A stretch of 64,000 nucleotides of DNA from Frondihabitans peucedani (GCF_039537585.1 NZ_BAABAU010000001.1:2272703-2336702); one strand, 5' to 3'. Positions 45,401 through 54,804 are shown, counted from the first letter of the stretch. The notes: generated by a model not told the origin, from the sequence alone. Program-made: numbers and translations.

Positions 45401-46443
45401 AGAACACCGCAGGAGAACGCAAGGGGCGCCCCGGGGCGGTCCGTCAGGGCGGCAAGGGCAAGCAGGTCGGCTCCGGCGGGCAGGGGCGTCAGGCCCTCGA
45501 GGGCAAGAAGCCCACGCCGAAGGCCGAAGACCGCCCGTACCATCCCGCAGGCAAGCGCAAGGCGGCCCAAGACCGCCTCGCAGCGGCGAAGGGACGCGCA
45601 GGATCGAGCGCCGAACGGCCGATCCGCCAGGTCCGCACCGCCCACGACCGCACCGCTCCTCCGCGTGGCAAGTCGAACGACGACACTGAGATCGTCACCG
45701 GCCGCAACTCCGTCCTGGAGGCCCTTCGTGCGCGCATCCCGGCCACGACCCTCTACCTGGCCACGCGCCTCGAGATGGATGACCGCGTCAAGGAGGTCCT
45801 GACCCTCGCGACCCGCCGCGGCATCCCGGTGCTCGAGGTCATGCGCCCCGAGCTCGACCGCCTCACCGGGCCTGACTCGGTGCACCAGGGCCTCGCCCTC
45901 AAGGTGCCGCCGTACGAGTACGCCCACCCGACGGAGCTCCTCGACCAGGTCGAGCGCCGCGGCCAGAAGCCGCTCTTCGTCGCCCTCGACGGCATCACCG
46001 ACCCGCGCAACCTCGGCGCGATCATCCGCTCCGTGGCGGCCTTCGGCGGCCAGGGCGTCATCGTCCCGCAGCGCCGCTCGGTCGGCCTGACCGCGTCCGC
46101 GTGGAAGACCAGCGCCGGGGCCGCGGCCCGCGTGCCCGTCGCCATGGCCGGCAACCTCACCCAGACCCTCAAGGCGTTCAAAGACCGCGGCGTGTTCGTG
46201 GTCGGCCTCGACGGCGGCGGCGACGTGCAGCTGCCCGGCCTCGAGCTCGCCGACCGACCGCTGCTCGTCGTGGTCGGCTCGGAGGGCAAGGGCCTGTCCA
46301 GGATCGTGACCGAGACCTGCGACGCGATCGTCAGCGTCCCGATCACGGCAGCGGCCGAGAGCCTGAACGCCGGCATCGCGACCAGCGTCGCGCTCTACGA
46401 GATCTCGAAGCTCCGCACCGAGCGTCGGGCCGCGAAGAAGTAG
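45397..46443 (+). CDS. rlmB: 23S rRNA 2'-O-ribose methyltransferase RlmB (TrmH/SpoU family)
   Basis: A 348-residue SpoU methyltransferase. A long Lys/Arg/Gly-rich disordered extension (about residues 1-100) precedes the substrate-binding domain ([24 protein letters not shown]). The SAM-knot domain follows with [37 protein letters not shown] and [25 protein letters not shown]. The closest characterised role is Gm methylation in 23S rRNA. Its GTG overlaps the cysS stop (GTGA). Confidence 0.93.
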   Translation: MKNTAGERKGRPGAVRQGGKGKQVGSGGQGRQALEGKKPTPKAEDRPYHPAGKRKAAQDRLAAAKGRAGSSAERPIRQVRTAHDRTAPPRGKSNDDTEIVTGRNSVLEALRARIPATTLYLATRLEMDDRVKEVLTLATRRGIPVLEVMRPELDRLTGPDSVHQGLALKVPPYEYAHPTELLDQVERRGQKPLFVALDGITDPRNLGAIIRSVAAFGGQGVIVPQRRSVGLTASAWKTSAGAAARVPVAMAGNLTQTLKAFKDRGVFVVGLDGGGDVQLPGLELADRPLLVVVGSEGKGLSRIVTETCDAIVSVPITAAAESLNAGIATSVALYEISKLRTERRAAKK

Positions 46444-46464
46444 CCGGCGACCCCCGAGCGAGCA

Positions 46465-46528
46465 AAACCCTCGCGAACGGCCGAGACCCTCGTCCTAGGA
46501 CGAGGGTCTCCGCCGTTCGCGAGGGTTT
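46465..46528. terminator. Second 64-bp palindrome with CCTAGG centre
   Basis: Between convergent rlmB and the DUF4032 gene lies a 64-bp inverted repeat. Outer arms AAACCCTCGCGAACGG and CCGTTCGCGAGGGTTT are perfect. Inner arms GAGACCCTCGT and ACGAGGGTCTC flank CCTAGG. Length, ends and centre equal those of the element at 4675-4738, while the arm interiors differ but remain self-complementary. This is compensatory variation, expected if the hairpin matters. Confidence 0.78.
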
Positions 46529-46548
46529 GACGGTCAGGTCAGACGAGC

Positions 46549-47856
46549 TCAGACCTTCGACCGCCAGTCGTCGTCCACCGGCTCGCCGTCGCCCTGCGCC
46601 CCCTCGAGCTCGGCCAGGTCGGGCAGTGTGATCGACTCGGTGGCCGGCGCGATGACCATCTGCTCGTCGCGGCGGTGCCGCAGCACGTCGTTGATGTACG
46701 ACGTGAGCGCCTCCGCGATCGGCACGTCGCGCGCCTCGGCCTGCGACATGTACCAGCGGTGCTCGAGCAGCTGGTGGAACACCTCGGCCGGCTCCAGGCG
46801 ACCGCGCAGGTCGCGGGGGATCGACCGCACGACCGGCTCGAAGACGCGCGCCGCCCACTCGTGCGCCACCATCTCCTCGTCGAGCTCGGACCGGTCGTTC
46901 TTCGACCGGTAGGCGTCGAGGTCGTTCAGCAGCCGGCGCGCCTGGTTCTCCTGGGCGTCGAGGCCGGTGAGCCGGAGGAGGCGCCTCGAGTGGTGGCCCG
47001 CGTCGACGACCTTCGGCTGGATCTTGACCTGCGTGCCGCCCTCGGTCGTCTTGATCGCGAGCTCCTCGATGTCGAAGCCCAGGTCGTTGAGACGCTCGAC
47101 GCGGTCGTTGATGCGCCAGCGCTCCGTGTCGGAGAAGGTCTCGGTGCCGGTCAGCTCGGTCCAGAGGCTGCGGTACTTCGCGACGATCCCGGCGGCGACG
47201 TCGACGGCGTCGAGGTCCTCGTCGAGGCGGTCGCCGGCCTCGAGGTCGAGCAGCTCGCCGGCGATGTTGACGCGAGCCACCTCGAGGTCGTTCTCGCGCT
47301 GCCCGTTCGAGAGGCCGCCCGGGTAGAGCTTGCCGGTCTCGGCGTCGACGAGGTAGGCGGCGAAGGCGCCGGCGTCGCGCCGGAAGAGCGTGTTCGACAG
47401 CGACACGTCGCCCCAGTAGAAGCCGATGATGTGCAGCCGGACAAGCAGGAGCGCGAGAGCGTCGACGAGCCGCGCCGCCGTGTCGGGCCGGAGCCGCTGC
47501 GAGTAGAGCGCGCGGTAGGGGAGCGAGAACTTCAGGTGCCTCGTGACGAGCACCGGGTTCAGCTCGTGCCCCTCGCTGTCGCGGCGGTTCGTGATGACGG
47601 CGAGCGGGTCGACGCAGGGGATGTCCATGCGCTGCAGGGTGCGGAGCATCTCGTACTCGCCGCGGGCCATCTCGCCGGAGGTCTCCTTGATGGCGATCAC
47701 GTAGCCGCTCAGGTACGCGAAGCGGACCAGGTGCCGCGAGATGCCCTTCGGCAGCGTCGCGATGCTGTCTTCGGGCCAGACGTCGAGGGGGAGGTCCCAG
47801 GGCAGGTCGAGGAGCGCAGGATCAGCGGTCGCCGAGGTGATGTTGAGGGAGGTCAC
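46549..47856 (-). CDS. DUF4032 domain protein (kinase-like fold)
   Basis: A 435-residue protein of the DUF4032 family. The N-terminal half has a lipopolysaccharide-kinase-like layout: YLSGYVIAIKETSGEMARGEYEML (Lys and Glu), LLLVRLHIIGFYWGDVSLSNTLFRRDAGAFAAYLVDAETGKLY (HxxGFYWGDVSxxN catalytic-loop equivalent and a DAE metal site). The C-terminal part is the conserved DUF4032 region (SQAEARDVPIAEALTSYINDVLRHRRDEQMV). It may phosphorylate an unknown substrate; this is inference from the loop. Confidence 0.85.
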   Translation of the reverse strand: MTSLNITSATADPALLDLPWDLPLDVWPEDSIATLPKGISRHLVRFAYLSGYVIAIKETSGEMARGEYEMLRTLQRMDIPCVDPLAVITNRRDSEGHELNPVLVTRHLKFSLPYRALYSQRLRPDTAARLVDALALLLVRLHIIGFYWGDVSLSNTLFRRDAGAFAAYLVDAETGKLYPGGLSNGQRENDLEVARVNIAGELLDLEAGDRLDEDLDAVDVAAGIVAKYRSLWTELTGTETFSDTERWRINDRVERLNDLGFDIEELAIKTTEGGTQVKIQPKVVDAGHHSRRLLRLTGLDAQENQARRLLNDLDAYRSKNDRSELDEEMVAHEWAARVFEPVVRSIPRDLRGRLEPAEVFHQLLEHRWYMSQAEARDVPIAEALTSYINDVLRHRRDEQMVIAPATESITLPDLAELEGAQGDGEPVDDDWRSKV

Positions 47857-47881
47857 GGGTTCTTCCGTTCGAGCGGGGCGG

Positions 47882-47942
47882 AAAAGAGAAGCGGCCCGCC
47901 GGCTGGTTCGAGCAGGATGCTCGAGCCGACACCGGCGGGCCG
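47882..47942 (-). terminator. Intrinsic terminator of the sugar ABC ATPase gene
   Basis: GGCCCGCCGG pairs with CCGGCGGGCC, with an inner GGTTCGAGCA-type stem. On the minus strand it is followed by CTTCTCTTTT, the same U-rich tail seen after the candidate RNA near 10525. Confidence 0.85.
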
Positions 47943-47956
47943 AATCTGGTGGATCG

Positions 47957-49060
47957 TTACGCGTTCACCGCGACGGGCTTGTCGCCGAGGCGGAGGCCCG
48001 ACTCGGTGTCGAAGACGTGCACGTGGTGCGACTGCGGCGTGATGTACACCGTGTCGCCGGCGGAGGCGTGGGTGCGGCCGTCGACGCGGGCGACGATGTC
48101 GGCGCGCTGGCCGTTCACGTCGGCGTGACCGTAGAGGTAGCCGTCGGCACCGAGCTCTTCGACGACGTCGACGGCGACCTTGAGGCCCTCGCCGGTGGTC
48201 GAGACGACCACGTCTTCGGGGCGCACGCCGACGGTGACGCTCTTCGAGGTGGCCTGCGAGAGGATCTCGCGCTCGACGGCCGAGACGCTCGTGCCGAACT
48301 GGATGCCGCCGTCGACGACGTCGGCGGGGAGGAGGTTCATGGCGGGCGAGCCGATGAAGCCGGCGACGAAGATGTTGTCGGGCTTCTCGTACAGGTCGCG
48401 GGGGGTGCCGACCTGCTGCAGGACGCCGTCCTTCAGGACCGCGATCCGGTCGCCCATGGTGAGCGCCTCGGTCTGGTCGTGGGTGACGTAGACCGTGGTG
48501 ACGCCGAGGCGGCGCTGGAGCGACGCGATCTGCGTTCGGGTCTGGACGCGGAGCTTGGCGTCGAGGTTCGACAGCGGCTCGTCCATGAGGAACACCTGGG
48601 GCTGACGGACGATGGCGCGGCCCATCGCGACGCGCTGACGCTGACCACCGGAGAGGGCCTTAGGCTTGCGGCTGAGGTAGGGCTCGAGGTCGAGGAGCTT
48701 GGCCGCCTCGAGGACGCGGGTGGCGCGCTCGTCCTTGCCGACGCCGGCGATCTTCAGGGCGAAGCCCATGTTCTCGGCGACGGTCATGTGCGGGTAGAGC
48801 GCGTAGTTCTGGAAGACCATGGCGATATCGCGGTCCTTCGGCGGGACGTCGGTGACGTTCCGGTCGCCGATGAGGATGTCGCCGGAGTTGACCTCTTCGA
48901 GGCCGGCGAGCATGCGGAGGGTGGTCGACTTGCCGCAACCGGACGGTCCGACCAGGACGAGGAACTCGCCGTCGGCGACCTGGAGGTCGATGCCGTCGAC
49001 CGCGGGACGGGTCGATCCCGGGTAGAGGCGGGTTGCTTTGTCGAACGTGACTGACGCCAT
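47957..49060 (-). CDS. Sugar ABC transporter ATP-binding protein (MsmK/UgpC type)
   Basis: A 367-residue CUT1-family ATPase. It has Walker [20 protein letters not shown], the Q-loop MVFQNYALYPHMTV, signature LSGGQRQRVAMGRAIV, Walker B VFLMDEPLSNLDAKLR and switch YVTHDQTEALTMGD. The C-terminal TOBE/regulatory domain carries VGVRPEDVVV. Lone ATPases of this type energise several oligosaccharide importers in actinobacteria; no permease is adjacent. GAAGGAGAT is ideally spaced before the ATG. CCGGCA-n6-TGCCGG at 49076-49093 overlaps the leader and may be regulatory. Confidence 0.93.
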   Translation of the reverse strand: MASVTFDKATRLYPGSTRPAVDGIDLQVADGEFLVLVGPSGCGKSTTLRMLAGLEEVNSGDILIGDRNVTDVPPKDRDIAMVFQNYALYPHMTVAENMGFALKIAGVGKDERATRVLEAAKLLDLEPYLSRKPKALSGGQRQRVAMGRAIVRQPQVFLMDEPLSNLDAKLRVQTRTQIASLQRRLGVTTVYVTHDQTEALTMGDRIAVLKDGVLQQVGTPRDLYEKPDNIFVAGFIGSPAMNLLPADVVDGGIQFGTSVSAVEREILSQATSKSVTVGVRPEDVVVSTTGEGLKVAVDVVEELGADGYLYGHADVNGQRADIVARVDGRTHASAGDTVYITPQSHHVHVFDTESGLRLGDKPVAVNA

Positions 49061-49312
49061 GATGTATCTCCTTCACCGGCAGGTACGTGCCGGACGATCC
49101 GTTGTGAATGGATGACGACCATCGAGTGGGATCCTCGGTGACCGCCGTGGTCATTATGGCACTCGGACGACGCCCGAGTGCAAGCCGGTGTCCCCCGAGT
49201 CGGGGTCACGATCGGCCCGGGGCGCCCTCGCTTGGACTTTTCCCAGCGGTTCCTCATACCCTTGACCGGGCTTCACGACCTGCGTGAGCGAAGGCATCGG
49301 AGAGACCGTTCA

Positions 49313-50368
49313 ATGACAGACAGCCACGACGACGACACCGCGACCACGTCGCGCGGGCGCCGACAGGCGGCTCGAGAGAAGGCCCGGCTCGCCCGTCAGC
49401 GGCAGAAGCGCCGCGCGCGGGGCGCCCGCTGGGCGGTCATCGGCGGGATCGGTCTGGTGGTCGTGGCCCTCGTCGTCGGCATCGTCGTCGTGGTCGCCAG
49501 CTCCATCCCGTCGAACGGCCCTGCCCCCGCGAACATGGCGAACGACGGCATCGCCATCGGCGCCGGCCTGAAGGCCGTGTCGGCCGACTCCCAGGGCGGG
49601 GTCGCCGCGTCGCCGACCGCGACCACCTCGACCGGCCCGTCGTCGAGCCCCTCGGCGAGCGCGCCCACCAAGGCCACGCCCAAGCCCTCCGCCAGCGCCA
49701 CTCCCGCACCCGCTCCGACGAGCACCACCGGCACGACGGGTGGGCAGACTGTCAAGATCACCGTCTACCTCGACTACCTCTGCCCCGTCTGCGGCCAGTT
49801 CGAGAAGGCGAACAACGACTACATCGAGGGCCTGGTCCGCTCCGGCGCGGCGACGGTCGAGTACCACCCCATCGCGATCCTGAACAACCAGTCGCTCGGC
49901 ACGAAGTACTCCCAGCGCGCGGCGAACGCGGGCGCCTGCGTCGCCGACCACTCGCCCGACTCCTACTTCGCCTTCAACACGGCCATGTTCGCGAACCAGC
50001 CGGAGGAGGGCACCAAGGGCCTGACCGACGCGCAGCTGGTGTCGCTCGTCAAGGGCCTCGACGGCGTCGAGCACGTCAAGGCGATCCAGCGGTGCATCAC
50101 CGACGAGACCTTCGGCTCCTGGGTGACCGACGCGACCCAGCGCGCCCTCAAGGGCCCGATCCAGGGCGCGTCCATCAAGAAGGTGACCGGCACGCCGACG
50201 GTCCTCGTCAACGGTCAGCAGTACAAGTACTCCACGCCGTTCACCACCGACGAGTTCAGCAACTTCGTGGTGACGGCGGCCGGCAACAGCTACGCCGACA
50301 CCGCGACCTCGACGGCCACCCCCGAGCCCCTGCCGAGCAACTCCAAGATCGGCACCCCGGCCAAGTAG
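49313..50368 (+). CDS. Membrane-anchored DsbA-like thiol oxidoreductase
   Basis: A 351-residue protein with a basic cytosolic N-terminus, one membrane helix (WAVIGGIGLVVVALVVGIVVVVAS, about residues 41-64), a Ser/Thr/Pro/Ala-rich linker (about 95-145) and a thioredoxin-fold domain. The active site is DYLCPVCGQFE (CxxC near residue 157) and the cis-Pro loop is VTGTPTVLVNG. It matches the DsbA/MPT64-neighbour class of actinobacterial extracytoplasmic disulfide oxidoreductases. GGAGAG is 8 nt before the ATG. Confidence 0.9.
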   Translation: MTDSHDDDTATTSRGRRQAAREKARLARQRQKRRARGARWAVIGGIGLVVVALVVGIVVVVASSIPSNGPAPANMANDGIAIGAGLKAVSADSQGGVAASPTATTSTGPSSSPSASAPTKATPKPSASATPAPAPTSTTGTTGGQTVKITVYLDYLCPVCGQFEKANNDYIEGLVRSGAATVEYHPIAILNNQSLGTKYSQRAANAGACVADHSPDSYFAFNTAMFANQPEEGTKGLTDAQLVSLVKGLDGVEHVKAIQRCITDETFGSWVTDATQRALKGPIQGASIKKVTGTPTVLVNGQQYKYSTPFTTDEFSNFVVTAAGNSYADTATSTATPEPLPSNSKIGTPAK

Positions 50369-50389
50369 CGGCCGGCCGCACCGGCCGCC

Positions 50390-50896
50390 TCAGTCGAGAG
50401 GCAGGTGGTGCAGGATCACGTCGCGCACCGTCCCGCGATCGAGCGTCAGCGTCACGAACGTGCGGTTGGGCTGGCGGCGGCGGTCCGTCGGGGAGCCGGG
50501 GTTGAGCATCCTGCGCCCCTCGGGCGTCACGGTGTCCCACGGGATGTGGCTGTGCCCGAACAGGATCAGCTCGGCGTCGGGATGATCGTGGTCGGCCCGC
50601 TCCTCCCGCCCCTTCCTGTCTCCGGTCTGGTGCACGACGGCGAGCCGGACGCCGTCGACCGTCTCGTTCGACACCAGCGGGAGGCGGTCGTCGAACTCGG
50701 GCCCGTCGTTGTTGCCGCGGACGGCCAGGAGGCACTTCGCGCGCCGCTCGAACTCGTCGAGGAGCGGCAGGCCGTTCCAGTCGCCCGCGTGCACGACGAG
50801 GTCGGCGCTCTCGACGGCCTCCCAGACAGCCGCCGGGAGCGCCTTCGCCCGCTGGGGCACGTGGGTGTCGGAGACGAGGGTGACGGTGGTGGACAC
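50390..50896 (-). CDS. YfcE/MJ0936-type metallophosphoesterase
   Basis: A 168-residue calcineurin-like phosphodiesterase. All metal motifs are present: SDTHVP, VVHAGDWNG, VRGNNDGPE and FGHSHIPWD, followed by LNPGSPTDRR. Characterised relatives hydrolyse phosphodiesters in vitro; the cellular substrate is unknown. TATCCT ends 6 nt before the GTG, so the transcript is leaderless. Longer open frames upstream of this GTG are not supported. Confidence 0.9.
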   Translation of the reverse strand: MSTTVTLVSDTHVPQRAKALPAAVWEAVESADLVVHAGDWNGLPLLDEFERRAKCLLAVRGNNDGPEFDDRLPLVSNETVDGVRLAVVHQTGDRKGREERADHDHPDAELILFGHSHIPWDTVTPEGRRMLNPGSPTDRRRQPNRTFVTLTLDRGTVRDVILHHLPLD

Positions 50897-50973
50897 CGGC
50901 CCAGGATAGACGCGGGCCGAAGCGGTGGGCGCCCGGTACGGTGGTCTCTCACGATCACGAAAGCAGAAGACCC

Positions 50974-52167
50974 ATGGGCCTTTTCCGCCGCAGCACATCG
51001 ACGACCACCAGCCCGCCGAGCGCGACGGGCGACGAGCTCCGGGCCCTCGCCGCAACCGGGAGCGGCCGGGGGCCGTCCTGGTCCGCGCAGAACCGGCTGT
51101 GGTCCGACGCGTTCGGGCGCCTCGCGACGCGCTGCCTGCAGATCATCCTGGTCCTCCTGGTCGCCATCGGCCTCGTCTTCGCCATGACGCAGCTCAGCCT
51201 GGTCGTGATCCCCGTGGTCCTCGCCCTCGTGGTGTCGTCGGCGATCTACCCGTTGCTGGCGCTGATGCGGCGGCACGGGGTGCCCTCGATCCTGGCGACC
51301 TGGATCGCCCTGGTGGGCATCATCGTGGTCCTCGGCCTGATCGTCTGGCTGATCGTCAACGCCGTCCAGAACCAGGTCGGGACCCTCGCGAAGCAGGCCA
51401 CGAAGGGCGTGAGTCAGCTCCAGGACTTCCTGAAAGACGGCCCCTTCCACATCAACGACTCGCAGATCCAGGGCGCGATCGACTCGGCGGTCAAGTTCCT
51501 GCAGAGCTCGACCTTCTCGAGCGGCGCCCTGGCGGGTGTCTCGGCGGCGACCAGCTTCGCGACCGGCTTCGCGCTCTTCGTCGTCGTCCTGTTCTTCTTC
51601 ATGAAAGACGGTCCCAGGATCTGGGCGTTCCTCGAGCGCCCCTTCACGGGCGAGGGCTACGAGCGCGCTCAGCGGATCGGCGACAAGACGGTGTCGACCT
51701 TCGGCGGCTACGTCCGCGGGACGGCGACCGTCGCGCTGGTCGACTCGATCGGCATCGGCATCGGGCTGTTCATCATCGGCGTTCCGCTGGCGCTGCCGCT
51801 GTCGGTCATCGTGTTCCTGTCGGCGTTCGTGCCGCTGGTCGGCGCGACGGTGGCGGGCGTCCTCGCCGCCCTGGTCGCCCTGGTGGCGAACGGTCCGGTG
51901 GCCGCGATCATCGTCATCGGCATCGTCGTCCTGGTCAATCAGCTGGAGGGGAACTTCTTGCAGCCGGTCGTCATGGCGAGGTCGCTGTCGCTGCACCCGC
52001 TCGTCGTGCTGATCGCCCTGACCGCCGGCACCATCGTCGGCGGCATCATCGGCGCCGTCCTGGCCGTGCCGATCGCCGCGGTCGCGTGGGGCATCGTCAC
52101 CGTCTGGAACGGCCCCGACGCCCCCGCGGAGTTCGCGAGACCGAAGAGGCCCGAGCCGAAGCTCTGA
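50974..52167 (+). CDS. AI-2E family transporter
   Basis: A 397-residue membrane protein of the AI-2E/UPF0118 family with about eight helices. N-terminal hydrophobic pairs (ATRCLQIILVLLVAIGLVFAMTQLSLVVIPVVLALVVSSAIYPLL) precede a long amphipathic segment (about residues 150-200). Conserved later parts are FFFMKDGPRIW, FLSAFVPLVGATVAGVLAALVAL and NQLEGNFLQPVVMARSLSLHPLVVLIALTAG. Known members export autoinducer-2 or act as ion antiporters; the substrate is open. An earlier in-frame GTG at 50941 lacks an RBS. Confidence 0.9.
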   Translation: MGLFRRSTSTTTSPPSATGDELRALAATGSGRGPSWSAQNRLWSDAFGRLATRCLQIILVLLVAIGLVFAMTQLSLVVIPVVLALVVSSAIYPLLALMRRHGVPSILATWIALVGIIVVLGLIVWLIVNAVQNQVGTLAKQATKGVSQLQDFLKDGPFHINDSQIQGAIDSAVKFLQSSTFSSGALAGVSAATSFATGFALFVVVLFFFMKDGPRIWAFLERPFTGEGYERAQRIGDKTVSTFGGYVRGTATVALVDSIGIGIGLFIIGVPLALPLSVIVFLSAFVPLVGATVAGVLAALVALVANGPVAAIIVIGIVVLVNQLEGNFLQPVVMARSLSLHPLVVLIALTAGTIVGGIIGAVLAVPIAAVAWGIVTVWNGPDAPAEFARPKRPEPKL

Positions 52168-52195
52168 CCGGCGGTCCGACCAGGATCGCCTCGAC

Positions 52196-53137
52196 TCAGC
52201 CGAGCAGGTGTGACTGGTGCACGAGGGCGGCCGCGCCGATCAGCGGGCTCTCGTCCGACAGGCCCGACTTCACGACGCGGATCCTGGTGGCGTACGAGTT
52301 GTAGGCGGCCTCGTCGATCACCGCTCGGACGAGATCGAGGTAGTCGGGGCTGACGCGTGAGAATCCGCCGCCGACCGCGACGACGTCGAGGTCGAGCAGC
52401 GTGGTTACCGAGGTGATGGCCTCGCCGAGCGCTGTCGCCGACCGCTTCACCGCTCGGATCGCGAGCTCGTCGCCCGCCGCGTAGCCCGCAGCCAGGTCTT
52501 CGCCTCGAGTGCCCGTCCACCCCTGATCCTGCGCCCAGGCCACGGTGTGGGGGCCGGAGGCGAGCACCTCGAGGGTGGCGGACTGCGACGTCTGGCCCGG
52601 CGTGCGGGAGGCGATCTGGATCTGGCCGATGTGCCCGGCGTTGCCGGTGCCGCCCGAGAGCAGGCGCCCGTTGACGATGAGCCCGCCGCCGACGCCGGTC
52701 GAGACCGTGATGGCGAGGGCGTTGTCGACGCCCTGCGTGGCGCCCACCCAGTGCTCGGCGAGCGCGAGGCTCACGCCGTCGAGGCGCAGGGTGACCGGCG
52801 CCGAATCCGGGACGGTCTCGCCCACGAGGCCCTCGACGAGGGTGCGGAGCGGGAAGCCGCGCCACGCGGGCAGATTGATCGGCGAGACGGTCCCCTCGTG
52901 CAGGTCGACGGGGCCGGCGCTTCCGATGCCCGTCCCGACGACGCGGGCGCCTTCGGGCAGGGCTCGGAGCGCGTGCTCCGCCACTTCGCGGACCGCCTCG
53001 GCGAGCTCGTCGGACGACGACCCTCCGCCGGTCGGGCGCCGGTCGCGGCTGCCGGGCAGGACGACACCCCGGTCGTCGACCAGAGCGGCCTCGACCTTGG
53101 TGCCGCCGACGTCGATTGCGAGAGCGAGAACAGTCAC
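52196..53137 (-). CDS. ROK-family sugar kinase-like protein
   Basis: A 313-residue actin-fold protein with the ATP motif LALAIDVGGTKVEAALVDDRG and the sugar/ATP segments GTGIGSAGPVDLHEG and STGVGGGLIVNGRLLSGGTGNAGHIGQI. The usual ROK zinc motif CxCGxxGCxE is replaced by a cysteine-free TSQSATLEVLASG. It has no helix-turn-helix, so it is a kinase rather than a repressor. The likely activity is hexose (glucose, GlcNAc or fructose) phosphorylation. TACTGT ends 6 nt before the GTG (leaderless). Confidence 0.88.
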   Translation of the reverse strand: MTVLALAIDVGGTKVEAALVDDRGVVLPGSRDRRPTGGGSSSDELAEAVREVAEHALRALPEGARVVGTGIGSAGPVDLHEGTVSPINLPAWRGFPLRTLVEGLVGETVPDSAPVTLRLDGVSLALAEHWVGATQGVDNALAITVSTGVGGGLIVNGRLLSGGTGNAGHIGQIQIASRTPGQTSQSATLEVLASGPHTVAWAQDQGWTGTRGEDLAAGYAAGDELAIRAVKRSATALGEAITSVTTLLDLDVVAVGGGFSRVSPDYLDLVRAVIDEAAYNSYATRIRVVKSGLSDESPLIGAAALVHQSHLLG

Positions 53138-53217
53138 GGCGCTACAGTAGCGGGCCCGGCCCGCGAGGTCTGACAACGTTGACAGACGTCACGGTCGGAG
53201 GGGGCGCAGCCGGGGGT

Positions 53218-54258
53218 CTACGCCTCCTTGCGCCCGGTCCAGACGGGCGTCTTCCGCTCCATCGGCACCTCGTGCAGGGTCCTGGCCTTGCCCGACAGGT
53301 ACCAGCTCGACCGCGATCCCGTCTCGACCGGCATCATCCCGACGACGACCTTGCCGCGCGAGTGCATCTCGGCCATGTCGTCGAACGCCTGGGCGATGTA
53401 CTCGAACGGGTAGAAGCCCGAGATCAGGATGCGCACCTTCTGCTCGGTCAGCAGGGTGACCAGCTCCGACAGGATCTGCGCGGGCTCAGGATCGTCTCGA
53501 CCCGCCGCCAGGAAGCGGAACTCGGTCTCGAGGCGCTCCTCGCTGGTGCGGAGCCGCTTCTTCGGCACGCCGAGCTCCTTGGCGCGCTTGGGGTTGTCGC
53601 CGCCGAAGTTGTCGATGAACGCGGTGACGGGGCGGCCCGCCTTCTCCCGGATCCGGTCGACGATGCCCTCGCCGTAGGTCACCGGGACGACGCCGATCGA
53701 CCGGAGGTAGTCGTGGTTGTGCGGGCTGCAGGTTCCGATCACCTTGGCCCCGGCGGCGAGGGCCAGCTGGCACTCGATGCTGCCGACGCCGCCGGCCGCA
53801 GCCGAGATGACGACGCAGTCGCTCGAGTCGAGGTCGAGCGAGTCGACGGTGGCGTACGCGGTGCAGCCCGCGAGGTAGAGCCCTCCGGCGACCTCCCACG
53901 GGATGTTGTCGGGCTTCTTCACGACCTGCGAGCGGGGCACCGTCGCGTGGGTCGCGTGGGCACCGCCGCCGACGGCGTGCCCGATGACGGCGTCACCGAC
54001 ACGCAGGTCCTTCACCGCGTCGCCGCGCTTCACGACGAGTCCGGCGAAGCAGGATCCCTGCCGGGCCGGGAAGGCCACCGGGTACCTCTTGGCGAAGTCG
54101 CCCTGGCGGATGAAGTTCTCGATGTGGTTCAGCCCTGCGGCGACGATCTCGACCAGGATCTCGTCGGCGGCCGGCGCGGGCATCTCGTGCTCGCTGAGAT
54201 GGAGCACGCCGACGTCGCCGTAGGAGTCGAACTCCACTGCCTTGAAAGTGCGGTTCAT
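53218..54258 (-). CDS. Zinc-independent MDR-type alcohol dehydrogenase/quinone oxidoreductase
   Basis: A 346-residue medium-chain dehydrogenase/reductase. The GroES-like N-domain contains AGLNHIENFIRQGDFAKRYPVAFPARQGSCFAG and lacks the catalytic zinc Cys/His set. The Rossmann motif is SAAAGGVGSIECQLALAAGAKVIGT. This places it with NADPH:quinone or enoyl reductases. The substrate is unknown. GGGAGGTC lies 6 nt before the ATG. Confidence 0.88.
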   Translation of the reverse strand: MNRTFKAVEFDSYGDVGVLHLSEHEMPAPAADEILVEIVAAGLNHIENFIRQGDFAKRYPVAFPARQGSCFAGLVVKRGDAVKDLRVGDAVIGHAVGGGAHATHATVPRSQVVKKPDNIPWEVAGGLYLAGCTAYATVDSLDLDSSDCVVISAAAGGVGSIECQLALAAGAKVIGTCSPHNHDYLRSIGVVPVTYGEGIVDRIREKAGRPVTAFIDNFGGDNPKRAKELGVPKKRLRTSEERLETEFRFLAAGRDDPEPAQILSELVTLLTEQKVRILISGFYPFEYIAQAFDDMAEMHSRGKVVVGMMPVETGSRSSWYLSGKARTLHEVPMERKTPVWTGRKEA

Positions 54259-54346
54259 GAGGAGACCTCCCTGTCTGGTTCGAAGTCTCCACCCGTTTTG
54301 GTCGCGGTGGGCTGTGAGTACTGCTCCCGGCGCGTCGGGCCTTCGC

Positions 54347-54799
54347 TCAGCGGCCTTCGGCGGCCTCGGCTGCTCGCTTGGCGGCCCGGTCGGCGTCGCG
54401 CTGCTTGACGCGGAGCTCCTCGTCGCGGACGGCGGCCAGGTTGAAGCGCTCCTGCGAGAGCCAGTACGGCATCTCCTCGAGGAGCGCGTGGATCTCGTCG
54501 GTCGTGAGGGCGTCCTCGACGCCGCCGCGGGCGAGGCCCGAGATGGTCACGCCGAGCTTCCTGGCGACCTCGGGCCGCGGGTGGGGTCCGGTGCGGCGGA
54601 GCTCGACGAGCCACTCCGGAGGCGAGTCGACGAGGGCCTGGAACGCCTCGCGGGTCACGGGCGTCTCCTGGAACTCCGCCGGGGTGGCCGGCAGGTGGAT
54701 GCCGAGCTTCTTCGCCGCGGTGAACGGCTTCATGGTCTGCGACGTCTTGGTCGGCTTCGCGCGGGGCGCGTCCGGCTGGTCGCTGGTCTCGGTGCTCAT
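54347..54799 (-). CDS. DUF5997 family protein
   Basis: A 150-residue protein with the DUF5997 core TMKPFTAAKKLGIHLPATPAEFQETPVTREAFQALVDSPPEWLVELRRTGPHPRPEVARKLGVTISGLARGGVEDALTTDEIHALL. The KLGVTISGLARGG-type helix pair could be a DNA-binding turn. A charged Ala/Arg-rich tail follows. TACCCT ends 6 nt before the ATG inside a perfect inverted repeat shared with the divergent LysR-effector gene, its usual partner. It may form one regulatory unit with that protein. Confidence 0.85.
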   Translation of the reverse strand: MSTETSDQPDAPRAKPTKTSQTMKPFTAAKKLGIHLPATPAEFQETPVTREAFQALVDSPPEWLVELRRTGPHPRPEVARKLGVTISGLARGGVEDALTTDEIHALLEEMPYWLSQERFNLAAVRDEELRVKQRDADRAAKRAAEAAEGR

Positions 54800-54804
54800 G
54801 GGCC

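Noticed and set aside
49313..49760. Possible coiled-coil or phage-tail-like region
   Set aside because: The Ser/Thr/Pro/Ala stretch is a normal flexible linker between the membrane helix and the thioredoxin domain.
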